From: Natrialbaceae archaeon Tc-Br11_E2g1
GTDB taxonomy: Archaea > Halobacteriota > Halobacteria > Halobacteriales > Natrialbaceae
Assembly: GCA_001564255.1 (NCBI GenBank)
Contig: LKNC01000205.1
Span: forward strand, 1-5,199
Direction: 5' to 3'
Length of the DNA: 5,199 bases
Part shown: positions 4,690-5,199 of the stretch, in pieces
Layout: each line of letters opens with the position of its first letter
How positions within the stretch are numbered: position 1 is the first letter of the stretch
The notes under the pieces: model-generated
What the model was told of the DNA's origin: nothing
Database searches by the model: none
Seen by the model: the letters and a program-made list of their open reading frames with translations, nothing else
Position numbers and translations under genes: made by a program

Positions 4690-5199
4690 ATGTCCGAGAC
4701 AACCCGACCCGACAGCGGTCCAGCCGGAACCGTCCTCGGCCCCGTCCTCGAGACCCAGACGTACAAAAACGTCCTCTACGTACTGCTCGCCGTCCCCCTC
4801 GCGCTCGTCTACTGGACTGTCCTGGTCTTCGGGTTTACCGTCGGATTGCTATTGCTCATCGTCGGCATCGGCGTTCTCGTCCTCCTCGGCGTCGTCGGCG
4901 GCGGACGCGTCGCCGCCCGGTTCGAACGGTGGCTCGCGAACGTCTTGCTCGACCTCGAGATCCGGCCACCCGACGACCGCCCGACGGCGGAGGGTGTCCG
5001 GGCGACGGCCAGGGGTTACGTCGACGCCCCCTCGACCTGGCGGAGCCTCGGCTTCGTCCTCCTCAAGTTCTGGCTCGGCCTCCTCGCCGTCCTCGTCCTC
5101 TTTGCCCTCGTGACCGCCCTCGAGTTGCTCACCGCGCCGCTTCGGTACCCCCTCGAGATCGAGTTCGGGACCGTCAACGACCAGCCGGTGGTCTGGGCG
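4690..5199 (+). CDS. Putative sensor-domain membrane protein (3' end cut by window edge)
   Basis: 170 residues are visible from the ATG at 4690, with no stop before the window edge. After a short polar N-terminus (about 1-25) come two closely packed hydrophobic segments (about 28-47 and 49-70), a basic/amphipathic stretch (RVAARFERWLANVLLDLEI, 73-91), a loop with APSTWRSLGF (113-122), and a third membrane segment (about 121-147). The alternation of paired helices, an R/E-rich linker, and a W-R-x-L-x-F-x-L-L-K entry into the next helix pair resembles the putative-sensor domain family (Pfam Sensor, PF13796). That family is found in actinobacterial histidine kinases and as stand-alone proteins in haloarchaea. 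The ligand is unknown, and any C-terminal output domain would be outside the window. The assignment rests on recognised pattern rather than on catalytic residues. Confidence 0.75.
   Translation, partial: MSETTRPDSGPAGTVLGPVLETQTYKNVLYVLLAVPLALVYWTVLVFGFTVGLLLLIVGIGVLVLLGVVGGGRVAARFERWLANVLLDLEIRPPDDRPTAEGVRATARGYVDAPSTWRSLGFVLLKFWLGLLAVLVLFALVTALELLTAPLRYPLEIEFGTVNDQPVVWA

Noticed and set aside
4598..5113. Ser-rich 171-codon plus-strand frame
   Set aside because: It is the shifted frame of the sensor-like gene. Its Ser/Arg/Pro repeats come from CTC/GTC-rich codons read out of phase.
1..5199. tRNA or rRNA genes, CRISPR repeats, insertion sequences, integrase attachment sites
   Set aside because: Scanning both strands showed no cloverleaf, regularly spaced repeats, transposase motifs or terminal inverted repeats.

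Overview
This 5.2 kb window looks like ordinary chromosome from a haloarchaeon (class Halobacteria). The evidence is high GC content, acidic proteins, archaeal families (an MptE-type pterin kinase and a haloarchaeal geranylgeranyl reductase), and AT-rich TATA-like boxes about 27-31 bp upstream of start codons, as expected for leaderless archaeal transcripts. Genus cannot be fixed from the sequence alone.

Layout, left to right: (1) a quinone-oxidoreductase-like MDR protein on the minus strand, cut by the left edge (1-847); (2) a divergent small two-helix membrane protein of the DUF2892/YgaP-like family (990-1202, +); (3) an MptE-like 6-hydroxymethylpterin diphosphokinase (1215-1913, -), convergent with the previous gene and only 12 bp away; (4) an ArsR-type winged-helix regulator with a CxC motif (2067-2495, -); (5) MobB, the molybdopterin-guanine dinucleotide accessory GTPase (2538-3050, -); (6) a FAD-dependent geranylgeranyl reductase family protein (3231-4601, +); (7) a membrane protein resembling the putative-sensor domain family, cut by the right edge (4690-5199, +). 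All gaps are under 200 bp.

No single pathway unites the window. mobB, arsR and mptE are same-strand neighbours, and two of them act on pterin cofactors (molybdopterin and tetrahydrofolate or a related C1 carrier). However, arsR and mptE each appear to have their own promoter, so they are probably separate transcription units. Geranylgeranyl reductase saturates isoprenoid chains of archaeal lipids or quinones and has its own promoter; the sensor-like gene behind it also seems to be transcribed separately.

I found no mobile element, CRISPR array, RNA gene, frameshift or convincing novel system. The points worth a second look are modest: a 24-bp imperfect palindrome over the arsR stop codon beside a TATA-like box, a helical-turn direct repeat upstream of the reductase promoter, the lone Shine-Dalgarno/GTG start of mobB among leaderless genes, and a very strong excess of CTCGAG that is mostly in-phase Leu-Glu codon pairs.
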